Of a DNA stretch of 64,000 bases, positions 24,001-37,600 are shown in pieces. The notes under the pieces are model-generated. The model worked only from the letters and a program-made list of their open reading frames with translations. It was not told the origin of the DNA and did no database searches. The stretch's first letter is position 1. Each line of letters opens with the position of its first letter. The translations under genes were made by a program, and so were the position numbers. Source of the DNA: Symsagittifera roscoffensis (taxonomy: Eukaryota > Xenacoelomorpha > Acoela > Convolutidae); the NCBI RefSeq assembly GCF_963678635.1, contig NC_087066.1, positions 50,403,581 through 50,467,580 on the forward strand. Direction: 5' to 3'.

Positions 24001-27000
24001 TACAATGTCATAAAAAATTCACACAAAAAAGGAAAAAATGCGTTTTAATTCAAAACTTATATTACTACAACTCCGCGACACTATTTGACAGGAAAATTGC
24101 AGTGAGTTAAAAAGGTGTGTTTCAAGAGGCTAGCTACCAAAAATTAATATTTAATTGATCAAAATTTGTAACGCAAAAAAACTACTTTTTAAGTTGTTAA
24201 CTGAAAAAGATTCTATTTGAAAATGACTTTTTGGTGACCGTGAAATGTAATTAAACTTGATTCAATTTTGCGAGGTTAAAGCAAATAAAAAAACTGATGA
24301 TTTTGAATGATTTTTTAAAAATACCCAAAGACATGACAAAAATTAAATTTGAAGTAAAGAATATATTAAAAAGTATAGACTTGTCAAATTGCTTCTTACA
24401 AATCCCAAATTGTAAACATGCAGAGAGAAACTTGATTCTGGCCAGACATTATTCAGGTACCACTGGAAGCTTTTGCACTGCAGTTTTGCTCGCAGGGCGT
24501 GTCGTTCAGACAAATCTCCGGCATCAACATACTTCGCGTCTGAAACAAGTCATCACCAATTCATAGTTTTCTTCGATGTGTAGAGATCAAAAGAAGTAAC
24601 AACAGAAATCCTATAAAAAATTAAAGTAAATTCGAGTTAAGTTCGAGATTAAAAAACGGGAGAAGTCCTGTCATGCTGAGTACAAAAAATGGAAACTAAC
24701 AAGAGTGGTAATTTTTTTTCTTCAAAATCAAAACAGTGGCTTTTTAGTTTCTTTAATTTTCGAAATTAAACGTAACTTGAACCTAATTATTCTAAAACGG
24801 TGTTATAATGGCATTATATTTGTCTTCTGGATTGCGAAGTTTGGCTCAACTCGCGCCAAAACAGAAAAACGTGAAAGTTTCGCCAATTTAGGTTGGCTGT
24901 TTCGGTTTACAATTCGGTTGTTTTGCTGATGCTCATAACAAAGATAGTTGTCAAACATTTTTGTTTCGACTATCTTAACAAAAGTAACGGAATATTTGTG
25001 CTCGGTTGGTTTTTATTTCGACTTTCGTTACGAAGGTAACGGATTATTTTCAAGGGGTGGTTTTTTTTCTTCAGACAATATTCGACTTTTTAACTAGACA
25101 TTTTGGACGGCAATATCTTTCAAAAGATATTGTTGTCTTCAGCTTATCTTTGGAAAGATATTTCACTTGTGATAATTTTATGTAAAGTCATGTGGGCTTA
25201 AAAACTGCCATTTTGGCCAATTTTAGACAATTAACGCGCGATATAATTCGAGATTTTAACGCGTAAGCGGAGATTTAATCCGTCTTAGAAATCGTTCCAA
25301 ATTGGTTGAAGGAAGCTTATTTGCCATAATTGATTTATTACTAGGAGCGAAATCGATCAGTTTTTACTTTATATGGCGTGTGGGATGATGATTTGTGGGA
25401 CTCAAATTAAAAAAACTCATTTTATTTTTTTTTACTTATGTGTGTAATTTTTCGTGTTATTATGCTCCATAGACCTTAAAAGGCAGTTGGAACATTCAAT
25501 GTCTCGCTCTGATATGAGCCATCTTGTTTTTTTCTTCAGACAAATTTCGACTTTTTAACGAGCCATTTTTGACGGAGTTTTTTTATATCCTTCGAAAACT
25601 ATTGTCTTGAGCTAAAATTTAAGAAAAATATTTCAACTGTGATCATTTTTGGTTAGGTTAGGGGGTTTAAAGATAGCCATTTGCGCCAATTTGGGATCAA
25701 TAATGCGGGATACATTTCGCGCTATTAACGTGTAAGCGAGATTTAAACCGTCTTAGAAATAGTTCCAAATTGGTTCAAGGAAGCTTATATGCCACTATTG
25801 GTTTGTTAATAGGAACAAAATCTATCATTTTTTTTTACTTAATATGGCGTGTAAGGGGATGTTTTCACACAAAATTTCGAATTTTTCTTTAAAAATATTT
25901 TATTTTATTTTATTACATTTAAATTTTTCATAGTATTACTGCTCCATAGACCTAAAGAGGCAGTCCGAAATTTTGCAAATATAACGGTTTCTTGTAATTT
26001 GTTTTACTATACGATCTGAAAATATTGACCTCCTGAGCTCTAAACAAAAAAATTTCAATTTTTTTTCTCAATTTTTGGTACTCATATTGGCATAAAAAAT
26101 ACCAATAATTTGGCTAATTTATAATTAATTGTGAGCGCTATGTACAAATATCTTATTGATGAAAAACGTGTTCGAATTGAAATGAGAGACTTCAGTTTTC
26201 CCTTCAAGGAAAATTGGGAAAAAATAATTCGTGGTGGATTAATTTGTTCACACCACCTGGGTTGACCAAAATGCTAGTAATACAATTTTCATATATGGAA
26301 AAGTGCTAATCATACACTTTTCATATTTTTCCATAAATAGAGAAAATTGCAGGAAAGATCTATGATTAGCGATTTTTCATATATGGAAAATGTATGACTA
26401 GCATTTCTCCATACACCAAAAATATTGATTTTTTACAATGTATTTCTCAAATTTTTTTGGTTGTGCTCGTAACCAAAAACAAGTGACAAAAACCTTAGTT
26501 ACTCAAAGTAGAGTAACCAAACGTTTGACCGTCTCGCAATAAAAATGAATTGGAAACGGATGAAATGTCTAAATTCTGTTTTACACAAAAAATATAACGA
26601 AGGTATAAAACTTTTAAACGTTGGCAAATATGGTCAACGATGACGACTCTTAAAATTTGAAAGTTTAAATTATCACAAATTTATCAAGGCATACATAAGC
26701 ATACATGCCAAACAAAAAAAGGGTTTTTTTAGCGTTTTTAAAAAGAATAGTAAGCGAAAAGGAAAAAAAATCCAATATTAGTGAAACCAGGATCACGTTA
26801 TGCACAAAAAAAAAAAATTGCATGTAACTTTTTTTGAAATGTGTTTGTCTGAGTACAAAGTTCAATTTGCGGTTGAAAAAAACTAAAGAAAATTTAAAAC
26901 TATTTCAAAATTACTTGGAAAAACTTTTGCTGTCGCCATCAAAAAAATGCTAGTCTTACAATTTTCATTTATAGAAATTGTTTGATTAGCATTTTCTTTG

Positions 27001-27615
27001 ACAAAAAATTTTTCTTTTTATTTAATACGATACACCAAATTTTATGCCATACTTTTTAATAGACTTAGTTTATGGAGTTAATTGATTATCATTTTGGTCT
27101 ATGAAGGTCAACCCGGGCAGTTTATGGAAAAAAAGTTAGAGCGGCGATCAAACCTAGAATCTGCACCTTCCCATGCAGTTTGGTACGAAATATCTTGTAT
27201 AGGTTTAGTCTGTATGATGCTGAAAGCTTAAAACCAATTATTATTGCGCACATAAAACTGTTCCGAATTAAAAAATGGCAAAGTAAGGTATTTTTGTATT
27301 TTGCTTCTGTGGATGTATTTTGCTTGTCGACTTGTCTCAATATTGTCAAATTTTTGACTTTCAAAACAATTTTTCAAAAAGTTCAAAAAATTGTTGTAGG
27401 CAAAAGTATCTTCTAGGTTTGAGCTAAGGTCATCTTTTTTTTCAGTTTTTCCTTCAAAAATTGCTGATTAAAAAGTCGTCATTTGTCTGAAGTTAACGAC
27501 ACAACTATTGCAAACATTCCATTTTTTAATCAAAAAGTTAAAATGAATTACTACTCTTGCAAAAAGTAAAACTATGTCGATCGAAAATTGAGGCACATTC
27601 ACATGATATTTTTAT

Positions 27616-27657
<42 letters not shown>

Positions 27658-30600
27658 TTCATACACACACCCGCATCCAGTTTCAAGGGTTAATATTCGA
27701 TTATATTACAATGTTAGTACCAGTCTTACTAAAATTGAGAAACAATCGATTTTAATCAATTGATAATCAATTATAATCTCTCTTTTTTAAATCAAACTAT
27801 AAGTTACCATAATCCTTTATAATCGATTACAAGCGATTATTTATTCGTCTTTTTTACATACAATTATAATCAATTATAATTTATTATAATCCCTTATTTT
27901 TATTCAAATTCCTAAATCATTAGTTTTGCACAAAAATCCATTATAATTGATTATAATTGATTATAATCATTTTTGTTTGTCTATTTTGTCTTCGAAGTTG
28001 CATGTAAATTGCTTATATTTTATGCTTTTTGTAGACGTTGGTTCCTATGTAAAATGAGAAAAATGTTTGTAAAGTTTTCCAATCAATTCAAATTTATAAG
28101 TTTTTTTTTCATTTCTTCCTTATAAGAGTTGTTTTGTGATGCATTTTTGAAACTTTTCCAACCACCAAAATTTCAGCAAATTGATTTAGTTTCATGATTG
28201 ATTCGGAAATTTTATTTTTCTTCTACCGCGGGAACTTTTCCACTAATATGAAAGGATCTCTTTGAAACTTTTGTTCCGTGGTATAACTTTGTGTTCAGAT
28301 GAACCAAAGTGTTCAAGAGATATCTCTTTCAGAAGTTTTCTTATTGACACAAAAATTATAACCCATAAGATATAATTCGAATAAAGTTTAGAATTGACAA
28401 AATTTGGCAAAATAAGAGATTATAATGATTCATAATTATGATTTACCTTTTCAACTCATTAGTGTTGCACAAAAATCCATTATAATCTATTATAATTGAT
28501 TATAATCCCTTTTGGTTTGTCCATTTTGTCATCAAAATTGCATCTAAATTGCTCATATTTTGTGCTTTTTGTTGACGTTGGTTCCTATAAAAAATGAGAC
28601 AAATGTTTTCAAAGTTTTCCAATCGATTCAAAATTATAAGGTTTTTTTTTCATTTCTTCCCCATTAGAGTTGTTTGTGATGCATAATTTAAGCTTTTTTA
28701 ATCACCAAAACATCAGCAAATTGATTTAGTTTCATGATTGACTCGGAAAATTTTTTTCATCTACCGCGAGAACCTTTCCACATATGAAAGGATCTCTATG
28801 AAACTTTTGTTTCGTAGTAAAACTTTGTGTTCAGATGAACCAAAGTGTTCAAGAGATCTCTCTTTTAGAGATTTTTTTATAGCACAAAAATAATAACCCA
28901 TAAGATGTAATTCGAATATAGAAAATTTCAGCAAAACAAGAGATTATAATTGATTTCAAGGGTTTTTTGTAAGAACTATAATCAATTATAATCGATTATA
29001 AGAGATTATAATCTCTTGGAAAATATCACGTTAACATTAAAATTGTCAAAAAATCATCATAATAACCGTTATAATCAATTACTTACGCCTAAACTTGGAT
29101 GCGGGCACACACACAAATATAGACACATACAAACAAACAAACAAACAAACAAGCGCGCACACACTCACTCACACACACCCACACACCCCCAGACATACAC
29201 TCACACACAAAATAGGCTTATTAATTATTTCACTAGGCTTTCAAAGCAGACCTGCGCTGATGTAGAACCAGAGGAATCTGTATTCGTCCATCCAGACATC
29301 AGCCAGACGTCGGTTGTTGCGCTGCAGTATTTTAGACACCCCGCCAGGCCATTTATAGGGGGAGCTTTTGCGGAACACGTGGCCAACGTGTGAACAAGGC
29401 GATATTTTTATTCGACCACCACACTGCCAAATCTGGAAATCGCACGCAGCCAATGTGATTTTTTGTCCAAAACACAGTCAAGAGACCGCTGTTAATCCAA
29501 AAACACCAAAACGAAACGACAGATTTTTTTTAAAAAAACTTTCATTGAAAAAAATTGAAGGCTTTTAAGTTTATGTAGATTTCAAGAATCTTTTAGAATT
29601 GGCTCGATAAAATTTACCAACTTGGAAAAATTGAGTTTTGCAAAAAAAAAATTGGATCAACAGTTAAATTGTTTTCGCGAGGGAAATCTATAAAAAAAAA
29701 ACATTTACAATTTCATCATAGACCAGCGTAGTGTAATTTGGTTTCCTTTTAGCAACTTTTTCCGAATTGAATTGAGCATGAACAATAATAAGACTTTTTC
29801 CAGAAAAAGAACAACACTTATATAAGTGTTTTCACTGCGTTCAAATTCACACTCAAATAGGAACAAATGTTTTGCCCAGCCTACTAAAAACTAAATTTTT
29901 GGTCCTGTTTTTGCTATTTTTGTGAAGGCTTCGATTTGCTTTTTTGTTGGTGTTCGCTGTTTTTACTAACCTCAGTTTTTTACTAACCTCTATTCGTCTC
30001 TTGATTTCGAACTTTCAGGCCTTTGTTTCTACTAACTAGTAGCTAATAATTATAAACGACTTTCTACATGTGTTCACTTCTACATGTGATCCACTGTGTC
30101 TGGTAAATCTAAAAATTAAGATAGAAATTAATTTTACTCTGAAAGATATTTCGATGTTCTCTCCTCCCCACACATCCATGCCATCATCGTATCTTCCCAG
30201 CTCCTCAAAGTATGACTTGTCCATGGAGAACAGGCCACCTGCCATTGTCGGAGAGCTGGAAAGTAAACAATCTGCAGTGTTATTCAATGAATCATCATGG
30301 TTCTACTCATCTTCGTGAGAAATATTTCTCAGATTTGATGCTGAAAGTTTTATTGAATTATTAAAATGAGTTAAGAAAATTCGTGAAAAGCGCGTTTCTT
30401 GAATAATTAAGTTTTATGCTGTTTTATATATTGTGGCCGTTGACATATAATAAGAGCCCCCACGAAACATTTTTTTCTAATATCATTTCATAAATGCTGG
30501 TCTCTTCATAAATCATTTTTCACTGATGCTCAAACACGCAGTAAGGCGTGGTTTTCTGCTTGCTACAACATTGGAAATGTCGACTCATAAACTAACTGTG

Positions 30601-31627
30601 TTCTTCTACAAATATATATATATTTTTTCATTTTTATTTATGTATAAATACTGCATGCAAACTATATTAGGTCAAAATAGAGACTATATTAGGTCAAAAT
30701 TCAAGTCCGAATCTTTTTTTCTGTCCAATCAGAATTAAAATGCTCTTCAGAAAAAAGCTAAATAACTATGTTCTGTGTAATTTTTTTTTGTCATTTTTCG
30801 ATGTTTTAACTAACTGTTTTCGATAGACATTTTAGACCGCCTGAAAAACATTGTTGTCCGCCGAAGCTCAAATGTAAAACAAAGCTCAACCGTAAAACCT
30901 CACCCCGCTCTCCCTCGCTAAGTGACCTTCTGTAAAATATCCTCTCCAATCACTTATTTATTCTAAAAATTAAATCTGTATATAATATGCATTTCATACG
31001 AACGCGCAAAAAGTCACTACTTTTTGAAACTGACAATTTGTGGACTACAAAGTTATTTATTTCGACGTTTTAATTGTGTTTTGATTGTTAAGCAATTTGT
31101 TATTTATGGTGATATAACAAACTATTTGGCAGTTTATGGAAAAAAAGTTAGAGCGGCGATCAAACCTAGAATCTGCACCTTCCCATGCAGTTTGGTACGA
31201 AATATCTTGTATAGGTTTACTCTGTATGATGCTGAAAGCTTAAAACCAATTATTATTGCGCACATAAAACTGTTCCGAATTAAAAAATGGCAAAGTAAGG
31301 TATTTTTGTATTTTGCTTCTGTGGATGTATTTTGCTTGTCGACTTGTCTCAATATTGTCAAATTTTTGACTTTCAAAACAATTTTTCAAAAAGTTCAAAA
31401 AATTGTTGTAGGCAAAAATATCTTCTAGGTTTGAGCTAAGGTCATCTTTTTTTTCAGTTTTTCCTTCAAAAATTGCTGATTAAAAAGTCGTCATTTGTCT
31501 GAAGTTAACGACACAACTATTGCAAACATTCCATTTTTTAATCAAAAAGTTAAAATGAATTACTACTCTTGCAAAAAGTAAAACTATGTCGATCGAAAAT
31601 TGAGGCACATTCACATGATATTTTTAT

Positions 31628-31675
<48 letters not shown>

Positions 31676-34600
31676 TTCATACACACACCCGCATCCAGTT
31701 TCAAGGGTTAATAATCGATTATATTACAATGTTAGTACCAGTCTTACTAAAATTGAGAAACAATCGATTTTAATCAATTGATAATCAATTATAATCTCTC
31801 TTTTTTAAATCAAACTATAAGTTACCATAATCCATTATAATCGATTACAAGCGATTATTTATTCGTCTTTTTTACATACAATTATAATCAATTATAATTT
31901 ATTATAATCCCTTATTTTTATTCAAATTCCTAAATCATTAGTTTTGCACAAAAATCCATTATAATTGATTATAATTGATTATAATCATTTTTGTTTGTCT
32001 ATTTTGTCTTCGAAGTTGCATGTAAATTGCTTATATTTTATGCTTTTTGTAGACGTTGGTTCCTATGTAAAATGAGAAAAATGTTTGTAAAGTTTTCCAA
32101 TCAATTCAAATTTATAAGTTTTTTTTTCATTTCTTCCTTATAAGAGTTGTTTTGTGATGCATTTTTAAAACTTTTCCAACCACCAAAATTTCAGCAAATT
32201 GATTTAGTTTCATGATTGATTCGGAAATTTTATTTTTCTTCTACCGCGGGAACTTTTCCACTAATATGAAAGGATCTCTTTGAAACTTTTGTTCCGTGGT
32301 ATAACTTTGTGTTCAGATGAACCAAAGTGTTCAAGAGATATCTCTTTCAGAAGTTTTCTTATTGACACAAAAATTATAACCCATAAGATATAATTCGAAT
32401 AAAGTTTAGAATTGACAAAATTTGGCAAAATAAGAGATTATAATGATTCATAATTATGATTTACCTTTTCAACTCATTAGTGTTGCACAAAAATCCATTA
32501 TAATCTATTATAATTGATTATAATCCCTTTTGTTTTGTCCATTTTGTCATCAAAATTGCATCTAAATTGCTCATATTTTGTGCTTTTTGTTGACGTTGGT
32601 TCCTATAAAAAATGAGACAAATGTTTTCAAAGTTTTCCAATCGATTCAAAATTATAAGTTTTTTTTTCATTTCTTCCCCATTAGAGTTGTTTGTGATGCA
32701 TAATTTAAGCTTTTTTAATCACCAAAACATCAGCAAATTGATTTAGTTTCATGATTGACTCGGAAATTTTTTTTCATCTATTGCGAGAACCTTTCCACAT
32801 ATGAAAGGATCTCTATGAAACTTTTGTTTCGTAGTAAAACTTTGTGTTCAGATGAACCAAAGTGTTCAAGAGATCTCTCTTTTAGAGATTTTTTTATAGC
32901 ACAAAAATAATAACCCATAAGATGTAATTCGAATATAGAAAATTTCAGCAAAACAAGAGATTATAATTGATTTCAAGGGTTTTTTGTAAGAACTATAATC
33001 AATTATAATCGATTATAAGAGATTATAATCTCTTGGAAAATATCACGTTAACATTAAAATTGTCAAAAAATCATCATAATAACCGTTATAATCAATTACT
33101 TACGCCTAAACTTGGATGCGGGCACACACACAAATATAGACACATACAAACAAACAAACAAACAAACAAGCGCGCACACACTCACTCACACACACCCACA
33201 CACCCCCAGACATACACTCACACACAAAATAGGCTTATTAATTATTTCACTAGGCTTTCAAAGCAGACCTGCGCTGATGTAGAACCAGAGGAATCTGTAT
33301 TCGTCCATCCAGACATCAGCCAGACGTCGGTTGTTGCGCTGCAGTATTTTAGACACCCCGCCAGGCCATTTATAGGGGGAGCTTTTGCGGAACACGTGGC
33401 CAACGTGTGAACAAGGCGATATTTTTATTCGACCACCACACTGCCAAATCTGGAAATCGCACGCAGCCAATGTGATTTTTTGTCCAAAACACAGTCAAGA
33501 GACCGCTGTTAATCCAAAAACACCAAAACGAAACGACAGATTTTTTTTAAAAAAACTTTCATTGAAAAAAATTGAAGGCTTTTAAGTTTATGTAGATTTC
33601 AAGAATCTTTTAGAATTGGCTCGATAAAATTTACCAACTTGGAAAAATTGAGTTTTGCAAAAAAAAAAATTGGATCAACAGTTAAATTGTTTTCGCGAGG
33701 GAAATCTATAAAAAAAAACATTTACAATTTCATCATAGACCAGCGTAGTGTAATTTGGTTTCCTTTTAGCAACTTTTTCCGAATTGAATTGAGCATGAAC
33801 AATAATAAGACTTTTTCCAGAAAAAGAACAACACTTATATAAGTGTTTTCACTGCGTTCAAATTCACACTCAAATAGGAACAAATGTTTTGCCCAGCCTA
33901 CTAAAAACTAAATTTTTGGTCCTGTTTTTGCTATTTTTGTGAAGGCTTCGATTTGCTTTTTTGTTGGTGTTCGCTGTTTTTACTAACCTCAGTTTTTTAC
34001 TAACCTCTATTCGTCTCTTGATTTCGAACTTTCAGGCCTTTGTTTCTACTAACTAGTAGCTAATAATTATAAACGACTTTCTACATGTGTTCACTTCTAC
34101 ATGTGATCCACTGTGTCTGGTAAATCTAAAAATTAAGATAGAAATTAATTTTACTCTGAAAGATATTTCGATGTTCTCTCCTCCCCACACATCCATGCCA
34201 TCATCGTATCTTCCCAGCTCCTCAAAGTATGACTTGTCCATGGAGAACAGTCCACCTGCCATTGTCGGAGAGCTGGAAAGTAAACAAGCTGCAGTGTTAT
34301 TCAATGAATCATCATGGTTCTACTCATCTTCGTGAGAAATATTTCTCAGATTTGATGCTGAAAGTTTTGTTGAATTATAAAAATGAATTAAGAAAATTCG
34401 TGAAAAGCGCGTTTCTTGAATAATTAAGTTTTATGCTGTTTTATATATTGTGGCTTAGACTTAATAAAGAACGTTTAACCTCAAGGGAAAGAGCAACGAA
34501 ACATACCTAGGCTCAAGAATTACGTGCAGTTTTTTTTAGCTATGTGATAATGCCTGATCCTCAAGCATCGAAAAGGGATCTTAAGTGGCCCTGGAACCAT

Positions 34601-37600
34601 CGATTTTTGCTTTTGGATTCAATGAGGGAACCTAACCACTTCACGATCTCTCCCCTAAATAAAAAACTAACTCGACTGGGAGACTGAAGTCGCCCCTGTT
34701 GCGTCTCCTGTCTCTCTCCAGCATGGGGTACCAGTTGAAGGTCAGACTCCACTCGAACCCCCCCACTTGCGGCTCCCCTCCCACACCCTCGACCACTGCC
34801 AAACCGAAGGTGTCCTTGTTTATTATGTCAATCATGGGAGTCATCACTGTCGTCCTAAACTATTCTAATTTGAGCTGCCATGAAAAATTTTATTCATGGC
34901 AGCTCAAATTACGAAACACTGGTCTGAACGTTTTGTGTTTCATAATTGTTTGTTTTCTTAATGGTTTTGATTATTTGCGTTTGATGATCCAATCTTGATT
35001 TTACCTACAGAGACTAAAAAAAGAAATGTTCAATTCACAGTCAAAAACCAGTCCTCATTCGAAAAAAAAAAACAATTAAAAAAATTTCTTTATTTTTTTT
35101 TCAGTTTTTCTTTTCAAAAATTGTTCGAAAAAAGTAGAAGTACACAAACAATTCTCAGCTAGGGGAGTAGCGAATAGAATGGTCTAAAACTGAAACTGAT
35201 CAGCGAGCAGAGTGAATCTGTTGACATATAATAAGAGCCCCCACGAAACATTTTTTTCTAATATCATTTCATAAATGCTGGTCTCTTCATAAATCATTTT
35301 TCACTGATGCTCAAACACGCAGTAAGGCGTGGTTTTTTGCTTGCTACAACATTGGAAATGTCGACTCATAAACTAACTGTGTTCTTCTACAAATATATAT
35401 ATTTTTTTTCATTTTTATTTATGTATAAATACTGCATGCAAACTATATTAGGTCAAAATAGAGACTATATTAGGTCAAAATTCAAGTCCGAATCTTTTTT
35501 TCTGTCCAATCAGAATTAAAATGCTCTTCAGAAAAAAGCTAAATAACTATGTTCTGTGTAATTTTTTTTTGTCATTTTTCGATGTTTTAACTAACTGTTT
35601 TCGATAGACATTTTAGACCGCCTGAAAAACATTGTTGTCCGCCGAAGCTCAAATGTAAAACAAAGCTCAACCGTAAAACCTCACCCCGCTCTCCCTCGCT
35701 AAGTGACCTTCTGTAAAATATCCTCTCCAATCACTTATTTATTCTAAAAATTAAATCTGTATAAAATATGCATTTCATACGAACGCGCAAAAAGTCACTA
35801 CTTTTTCAAACATACAATTTGTGTTTTGATAGACTACAAAGTTATTTAATTCGACGTATTAATTGTGTTTTGATAGTTAAACAATTTGTTATTTATGGTG
35901 ATACAAACTATTTGACGTTATTTTGAAAAAAAAATTGTTTTTATCCCCCTAAATCGATTTGGGGGTGAACGTGGAAATTGTACGGTTAGAAAAAAAACCA
36001 GTTGTCGTTTTTTAAATCAATTTCGCGGCCATTAAATTTTTTAATTGCCCTTATGTTCAATAGAAACATTCACGGCTTCGTCTGAATATAAGAGAAAACT
36101 TTTTTTGTTCCGCTCGGGGTGGGTTTTTTTTTCTTCAGACAAATTTCGACTTTTTAACTAGCCATTTCTGACGGATTTTTTTTATCATTCAAAAAGTATT
36201 GTTGTCCTGAGCTTAAATTTGAAAAAATATTTCACCTGTGATTATTTTTCGTAACGTTATGGGGGTTTAAGGATTGCCATTTCGGCCAATTTGGGACAAT
36301 TAACGCGCGATATATTAACGCGTAAGCGGAGATTTATTCCGTTTTAGAAATCGTTCCAAATTGATTGAAAGACGCTTATTTGCCATAATTGATTTGTTAC
36401 AAGGAGCGAAATCTATCTTTTTGTGCTTTATATGGCGTGTGGGGAGATGATTTTTAAAAAATATTTCAAATTTTAGAAAAAAAAATTTCATTTTATTTTA
36501 TTTCATTTAATTTTTTCTTATGTTATTACTGCTGCTCCATAAACCTTAAAAGGTAGTCGGAACATTCAGGGCTTCGCCCTGATACAAGCAGTCTTGTTTT
36601 TTATGAGACTGAAACTTTGATGTACTTTACACGGTTTTTTGAGAAACATTTACTCCACTGATTGAAAATGGGGCACCCGGAAATGGGTGCCAAAATGAAC
36701 AAATTTAATTGGATAAATAAGATAATCGGACTTGGTCAGTAAAGTTGTAGCATAGTAGAGTATCCGAGGTGTCTTCTCAGCAATGACAGCTCACTGCGCT
36801 TAAATCTACCGCAGATTTTGCTTTTACTTTTGAAGAAGAGGGCGACTGATTATTTGTTGTCGAAGTGGTTTTTCTTCGACTTTTACTTAAAAATTTATTC
36901 TGAAATGTAGAAAGCCAATTCATTAAATGAAAATTATTAGGATTTTTTCTTTTTGATTGTTAAAAGTAAAATCATGGTGTTCTAAAAATTGTCAAAATTT
37001 TAAATTTCCAAATTTCCAAAATTAAACATCGATAGCCGATTACTTTGCAAGTAGCACAGAATGTTCCGACAGTAGTTTTTCAAATTAATGTCGCCGCTTT
37101 TTTCTGGTGTGATAAAACAATCTGAACGAAAACCTGGAACTGCATACTCGAGAGTCATACTAAAATAGACAAAATAGACAACAGATTTTGTAGAGAAATG
37201 TCTAAGAAACAAAAAAAAAATGAATTCAAAAAACTTTTCAATTTTTTTTGCAGAACTTTTTTTTAAAAATGGAGCTTAAAACTCCAAAAACCAATTTTAC
37301 TTGAGTAAAATCAATTTTTCACGGCATAAATTTGGAATAAATGAGCTATTGTAAGACTGCTCGCTTTATTAGATTTTTGATCGAGTTTAGACCAAAAATC
37401 GAAAATTTTTATTATGTTTTTCTCAATATTCGGATAAATTTTTTGAAAATGTTTTTGTTCCGACTTTCGATATGAAAGTAACGGAATATTTGTGCTCGGA
37501 GTGGGTTTTTTTTTCTTCAGACAAACTTCGACTTTTTAACTAGCCATTTTTGACGGAAATTTTTTACATCATTCGAAAGCTATTGTTGTCCTGAGCTTAA

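Larger units (their letters stand above)
27118..31131. repeat. Large tandem duplication, unit A (lacks exon 5)
   Basis: About 4.0 kb nearly identical to 31132-35906, starting GCAGTTTATGGAAAAAAAG. Differs by scattered single bases, a shorter CA tract, and absence of the exon 5 segment (junction near 30437). Carries exons 6' and 7'. Confidence 0.95.
31132..35906. repeat. Large tandem duplication, unit B (with exon 5)
   Basis: Same order as unit A, plus about 766 bp (34455-35220) with exon 5. Ends at ACAAACTATTTG; the junction between units joins ACAAACTATTTG to GCAGTTTATGG. Confidence 0.95.

Noticed and set aside
27740-29080. CRISPR-like or satellite array in the ATTATAATCGATTATA region
   Set aside because: Repeats are irregular palindromes without constant spacing or unique spacers, in an animal intron bounded by inverted ends.
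29016-29393. 125-residue plus-strand frame
   Set aside because: It is CA-microsatellite translation (His/Thr runs) continuing into the antisense of exon 7'; the minus-strand exon explains it.
30070-30318. 82-residue plus-strand frame and its twin at 34087-34335
   Set aside because: Antisense shadow of GalNAc-T exon 6' and exon 6.
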